From: UBA1573 sp034005165 | GTDB taxonomy: Bacteria > Pseudomonadota > Alphaproteobacteria > Micavibrionales > Micavibrionaceae | DNA length: 37,113 nt | Reading direction: 5' to 3' | Assembly: GCA_034005165.1 (NCBI GenBank) | Contig: JAVEVE010000009.1 | Location: forward strand, 1-37,113 | In this document: one piece after another, positions 34,067 to 37,113 of the stretch | Layout: the number at the start of each line of letters is the position of its first letter | Position numbering within the stretch: the stretch's first letter is position 1 | Notes under the pieces: generated by a model | What the model was told of the DNA's origin: nothing | Seen by the model: only the letters and a program-made list of their open reading frames with translations | Database searches by the model: none | Program-made: the position numbers and the translations under genes

Positions 34067-36078
34067 TATGCTTTTGTAAAAAGACTTCCTGTATCTACCC
34101 AATCTTCTTTGAAATGCTTGCGTTCACGGTGTTCTCCCTGTTTGCCTTTATTAAAACTGTCAACCGGGCGGAAGTAGCCCATGACGCGAGTCCATACTTT
34201 TGTCTTTTCTTGGCAATGTGGACATTCCGGTTGTTCTCCATTCAGGTATCCGTGCGTATCGCAAACAGAAAAGACAGGTGTGATCGTGATATAGGGCAGT
34301 TGGTAGTTGCTGATGACTTTTTTAACGAACCCTTTACAGGCTTCTGCACTGCTGAGTTTTTCATTCATATAGAGGTGCAGAACTGTCCCTCCTGTATATT
34401 TACACTGTAACTTGTTTTGAAGATCAAGAGCTTCGAAGGGATCATCAGTATGGTCAGCAGGAATTTGTGACGAGTTTGTATAGTATATATTCTCTTCGAA
34501 GCCGGCCTGAATAATATCGTCATAGCGTTTTTTATCTTCTTTCGCGAAGCGATAAGTCGTACCTTCAGCAGGGGTTGCCTCCAGATTATACAGGTTTCCT
34601 GTTTCTTCCTGATATCCTAGAAGCTTGGTGCGCATATGCTCCAGAATTTCAAGGGACATATTAATTCCACGATCATCTGAAATGTCATATGCGTCATCAG
34701 TAAAGTTTCTAACCATCTCATTCATTCCATTAACGCCTATGGTCGAGAAATGGTTGAGCAGGAATGGTAAATATCGTGCTGTATATGGGTATAGGCCCCT
34801 ATCATACATTTGTTTGACAAAGATGCGTTTCTTCTCAAGTGTTGATCTTGAAATATCCATAAGTCTGTCAATTTCATTCATCAGGCCTTTCATATCACCC
34901 TTAAAACGATAACCAAGGCGAGCCATATTCAAAGTGACGACCCCGAGGGAACCTGTCATTTCAGCAGATCCGAACAAACCGTTTCCACGTTTGAGAAGTT
35001 CTCGCAAATCCAGTTGCAAACGACAACACATGGACCGTACGGCTCCTGGGGAATAAGCTTCCGGATTTGGTTTGCGTTCACCGGTTTTTTCATCAATCAT
35101 ATACTGACTTCCAACAAAGTTTTGAAAGTAAGAGCTTCCGACTTTTGCTGTATTTTCAAAAATAGCTTGCGCGACTTTGCTGTCCCAGTTGAAGTCTTCT
35201 GTAATGTTGACGGTTGGAATCGGGAATGTAAATGGCTGTCCCCTTGAATCTCCTTCGGTCATAACTTCATAGTAAGCAATATTGATCATTTCCATTTCAT
35301 GTTCAAAATGACCAAAAGTCATATCTTCAAGACTGAGAATTCCCATGTCACGCTGCTGCGCTTTGAAGAGCAGTTCTGGGTTGTCAATGTTTTTGAATAA
35401 ATGGATGTCGTTTGCTGTTGGGAACTGGTTTTTCAAATCTTCCGGAGCCACAATATCAAGTGTGATATTTGTAAAGGGAGATTGTCCCCATCGTGCGGGT
35501 ACATTCAAATTATATACGAACTGGCGAATTGCTTTTTTAACTTCACGGAAATTGAGATTGTCATGAAAAACGTAAGGAGCCAGATATGTATCAAAGCTGG
35601 AAAAGGCTTGTGCTCCGGCCCACTCTGATTGCAAGATTCCAAGAAAATTTGACATTTGCCCCAGTGCTTCGCGGAAATGGCGGGGAGGGCGAGAGGATAC
35701 GCGTCCTCCAACGCCGTTAAATCCTTCATTTAGCAGAGCTCTGAGAGACCAGCCCGCACAATATCCTGTCAGGCAATCAAGATCGTGAATATGCACGTCA
35801 CCTTGGCGGTGTGCATTCCCTTCTTCGGGGCTATAAATTTCATCCAGCCAAAAATTGGCGATCACTTTGCCTGCCACATTATTGATAAGTCCTGCGTTGG
35901 AATAGCCAGTATTCGCATTTGCTCTGATTCTCCAATCGGATCCGGAAACATACTCGCTAACAGCTTCTGAACAATCCACATTTGTTCCTCCAAACAAAGT
36001 AACAATCTGGTCTATTTTGGATTCTGTGGATGTTTTTGTAGGGAAGATAGCTACTTTTTCTGCAAGATTTTGTGACAT
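34066..36078 (-). CDS. nrdD: Anaerobic ribonucleoside-triphosphate reductase
   Basis: Class III ribonucleotide reductase, 670 residues, making dNTPs without oxygen. The thiyl-radical Cys lies in LTGYCAGWSLRALL. The glycyl-radical loop is TRVMGYFRPVDSFNKGK (Gly in RVMGY). A zinc-type site is FSVCDTHGYLNGEQPECPHC. The N-terminus goes straight into the barrel region (RIRANANTGYSNAGL), and I see no ATP-cone, so the overall-activity regulation of E. coli NrdD is probably missing. AAGGAGAG lies five bases before the ATG. It is followed by nrdG with a one-base overlap. NrdR- and FNR-type boxes lie upstream. Confidence 0.96.
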   Translation of the reverse strand: MSQNLAEKVAIFPTKTSTESKIDQIVTLFGGTNVDCSEAVSEYVSGSDWRIRANANTGYSNAGLINNVAGKVIANFWLDEIYSPEEGNAHRQGDVHIHDLDCLTGYCAGWSLRALLNEGFNGVGGRVSSRPPRHFREALGQMSNFLGILQSEWAGAQAFSSFDTYLAPYVFHDNLNFREVKKAIRQFVYNLNVPARWGQSPFTNITLDIVAPEDLKNQFPTANDIHLFKNIDNPELLFKAQQRDMGILSLEDMTFGHFEHEMEMINIAYYEVMTEGDSRGQPFTFPIPTVNITEDFNWDSKVAQAIFENTAKVGSSYFQNFVGSQYMIDEKTGERKPNPEAYSPGAVRSMCCRLQLDLRELLKRGNGLFGSAEMTGSLGVVTLNMARLGYRFKGDMKGLMNEIDRLMDISRSTLEKKRIFVKQMYDRGLYPYTARYLPFLLNHFSTIGVNGMNEMVRNFTDDAYDISDDRGINMSLEILEHMRTKLLGYQEETGNLYNLEATPAEGTTYRFAKEDKKRYDDIIQAGFEENIYYTNSSQIPADHTDDPFEALDLQNKLQCKYTGGTVLHLYMNEKLSSAEACKGFVKKVISNYQLPYITITPVFSVCDTHGYLNGEQPECPHCQEKTKVWTRVMGYFRPVDSFNKGKQGEHRERKHFKEDWVDTGSLFTKA

Positions 36079-36172
36079 TAGGTCTCTCCTTTTTATACCA
36101 AAGTGTGAACAAAATTTTTCTATATGTAGATTTTCTGGAAGGCTGGAGCCTGTGGAAAACTATGTGGACAAA

Positions 36173-36220
36173 ACACAATATCTTGTGTTTATAAATAGAA
36201 GGCTACACAAGATAATGATG
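36173..36220 (-). promoter_or_regulatory. NrdR box and degenerate second box upstream of nrdD
   Basis: ACACAATATCTTGTGT (36173-36188) is a near-perfect palindrome fitting the NrdR consensus, and is flanked by further matching AA/TT. A weaker copy, ACACAAGATAATGATG (36205-36220, 10 of 16 positions equal), starts exactly 32 bases on. NrdR boxes usually come in pairs at about 31-32 bases. They imply repression of nrdDG when dATP is high. Confidence 0.7.
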
Positions 36221-36227
36221 GTTGAAT

Positions 36228-36241
36228 TTGACGTGGGTCAA
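36228..36241 (-). promoter_or_regulatory. FNR/FixK-type box upstream of nrdD
   Basis: TTGAC-GTGG-GTCAA is a perfect dyad of the ANR/FnrL/FixK form. It lies about 150 bases before the nrdD ATG, just upstream of the NrdR boxes, and so fits oxygen-responsive activation of nrdDG. Confidence 0.7.
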
Positions 36242-36370
36242 GTAAAAGTGATTTTTTCAGAACAAAATGGACAAAAATTATGAACGTCACCACATTTTAG
36301 TTATGGATACAGGTAGAAGCGGTCGGATTTGTGGAAGTGAGTAATCAATAATAGAAGTTATGCAGGTTCA

Positions 36371-36898
36371 TCAAGCAGCTTTTATCCACCTGTACCCATC
36401 AGTGCCATGATAGAAACCATTAGAAAATGGGACCTGTAGGCCAACTTTTTTAAGCTCACTCAACGCTTTTTGGGGAGTTGTTTTATTATCCAGAACATCA
36501 CGATATAAAATTGATGTTCTGATCATATCATGGTTATGGGGGGAAATTCTAAATGTATGAATTCCCATTTTTTGCATTTCACTTATTTCATTCAGCAAAG
36601 TCATACAATGATAGGACAGGGTCTGGATTCCATTTATACTTAGGAAGGGTGTCCCATTTATTGTGCTCAATGGCATGCCATCGGGGTCTTCTTCGCAAAC
36701 AAATTGGCAGTTATCCTTCATACGGTTGTGGGATCGTGCGTGATAACAACGTGCAGATAATGCAAGACCAACCCGTCCATAGACCTGAACTTCTAAAGTT
36801 ATTCCAATTTTATTGGCTTGTTGTGCCATGGTTGATATGACTGGTGCAGGTAATTCCTGCGGTAGCGTAAAATGCTTGGCGCCCTGGTCAACCCCCAT
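36371..36898 (-). pseudogene. ubiV: UbiV, C-terminal part only (U32 peptidase-like, anaerobic ubiquinone synthesis)
   Basis: Matches the second half of UbiV: LALSARCYHARSHNRMKDNC with C-x12-C-x3-C (Cys51, Cys64, Cys68 of this fragment; the spacing equals Cys180, Cys193, Cys197 of E. coli UbiV), then LSINGIQTLSYHCM and IHTFRISPHNHDMI. With UbiU it hydroxylates the ubiquinone ring without oxygen and holds a 4Fe-4S cluster. About 140 N-terminal residues, including the first cluster Cys, are missing. The homologous sequence begins at GAKHFTLPQELP and the nominal ATG lies inside the 104-bp repeat, with an in-frame stop 18 bases before it. So the gene is interrupted, or the assembly is wrong. Confidence 0.82.
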
Positions 36899-37092
36899 TA
36901 TTGAGTCCAGGATTTAAGTGAATCTTTTGGTCCTGATGAGGGCATGAAGGAAGGGGCTGGAGCGTAAGCGAAGGCCCCTTCCTTCATGTGGTCAACCCCC
37001 ATTATTGAGTCCAGGATTTAAGTGAATCTTTTGGTCCTGATGAGGGCATGAAGGAAGGGGCTGGAGCGTAAGCGAAGGCCCCTTCCTTCATG
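36885..37092. repeat. Perfect tandem duplication of a 104-bp unit with hairpin
   Basis: Units 36885-36988 and 36989-37092 are identical base for base. Each ends in a 15-bp perfect hairpin, arms CATGAAGGAAGGGGC and GCCCCTTCCTTCATG (36943-36957 and 36974-36988 in the first unit), around a 16-base loop TGGAGCGTAAGCGAAG. The repeat begins exactly where ubiV homology breaks. It may be a REP-like or mobile element, or an assembly overlap; only 21 bases follow it in the window. Confidence 0.85.
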
Positions 37093-37113
37093 GGGGGCTT
37101 CGTTCTGGTGAGA

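Noticed and set aside
1..37113. CRISPR array, rRNA operon, integrase or transposase gene
   Set aside because: No regularly spaced repeats, no rRNA-like sequence and no recombinase motifs were seen; the only tandem repeat is the 104-bp duplication at the right end.

Overview
The window looks like a moderate- to low-GC alphaproteobacterial chromosome. Supporting signs are the fabA-fabB-fabI cluster, an SH3_4/DUF1058-type secreted protein, DusA, an OYE/NemA-type reductase, a TTGAC-N4-GTCAA FNR/FixK-type box, and the pairing of oxygen-independent NrdDG with UbiV. A Micavibrio-like or rhodospirillalean lineage is possible, but that is a guess. The organism appears able to live both with oxygen (KatG under a peroxide-type Fur-family regulator) and without it (NrdDG, UbiV).

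Layout. 1-4.6 kb: C-terminal part of a chemotaxis receptor, a minus-strand pair of unknown genes with a 26-codon small ORF and a terminator, dusA, and a divergent SH3 protein. 4.6-9.9 kb: two tandem perfect DnaA boxes before an unknown gene, an MFS exporter, then the unsaturated-fatty-acid cluster fabA-fabB-fabI closed by an intrinsic terminator. 9.9-12.9 kb: an AT-rich HEPN/AbiU2-like gene, a class I methyltransferase and an old-yellow-enzyme reductase.

13.2-22.8 kb is the most unusual part. It is a tightly packed, AT-rich four-gene operon: an unrecognised 805-aa protein, a 1020-aa protein whose C-terminal two thirds is an RNase J-type metallo-beta-lactamase/beta-CASP nuclease, a 1067-aa protein made of an exonuclease I (SbcB)-like DEDDh module plus about 560 extra residues, and a DeoC-type deoxyribose-phosphate aldolase. 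I do not know this combination. I propose it as a candidate undescribed nucleic-acid degradation, nucleotide-scavenging or defence system.

Just after it (22913-22975) lies the 3' half of a tRNA-Ser(CGA) gene without its 5' half, the classical scar left at the distal end of an element integrated in a tRNA gene. By polarity the element should extend to the right. The right side carries accessory cargo: two hipBA toxin-antitoxin pairs with palindromic operators, a truncated and an intact ardA-like antirestriction gene, an orphan AbiEi-like protein and a DUF4143 ATPase. Set among these is a Fur-family regulator-katG operon with a 45-bp inverted-repeat operator, and a TehB-like methyltransferase.

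33.3-37.1 kb: nrdD-nrdG, transcribed leftwards with NrdR and FNR-type boxes upstream, preceded by a 5'-truncated ubiV. The ubiV reading frame is cut where a perfect 104-bp tandem repeat with a 15-bp hairpin begins, at the right end of the window.
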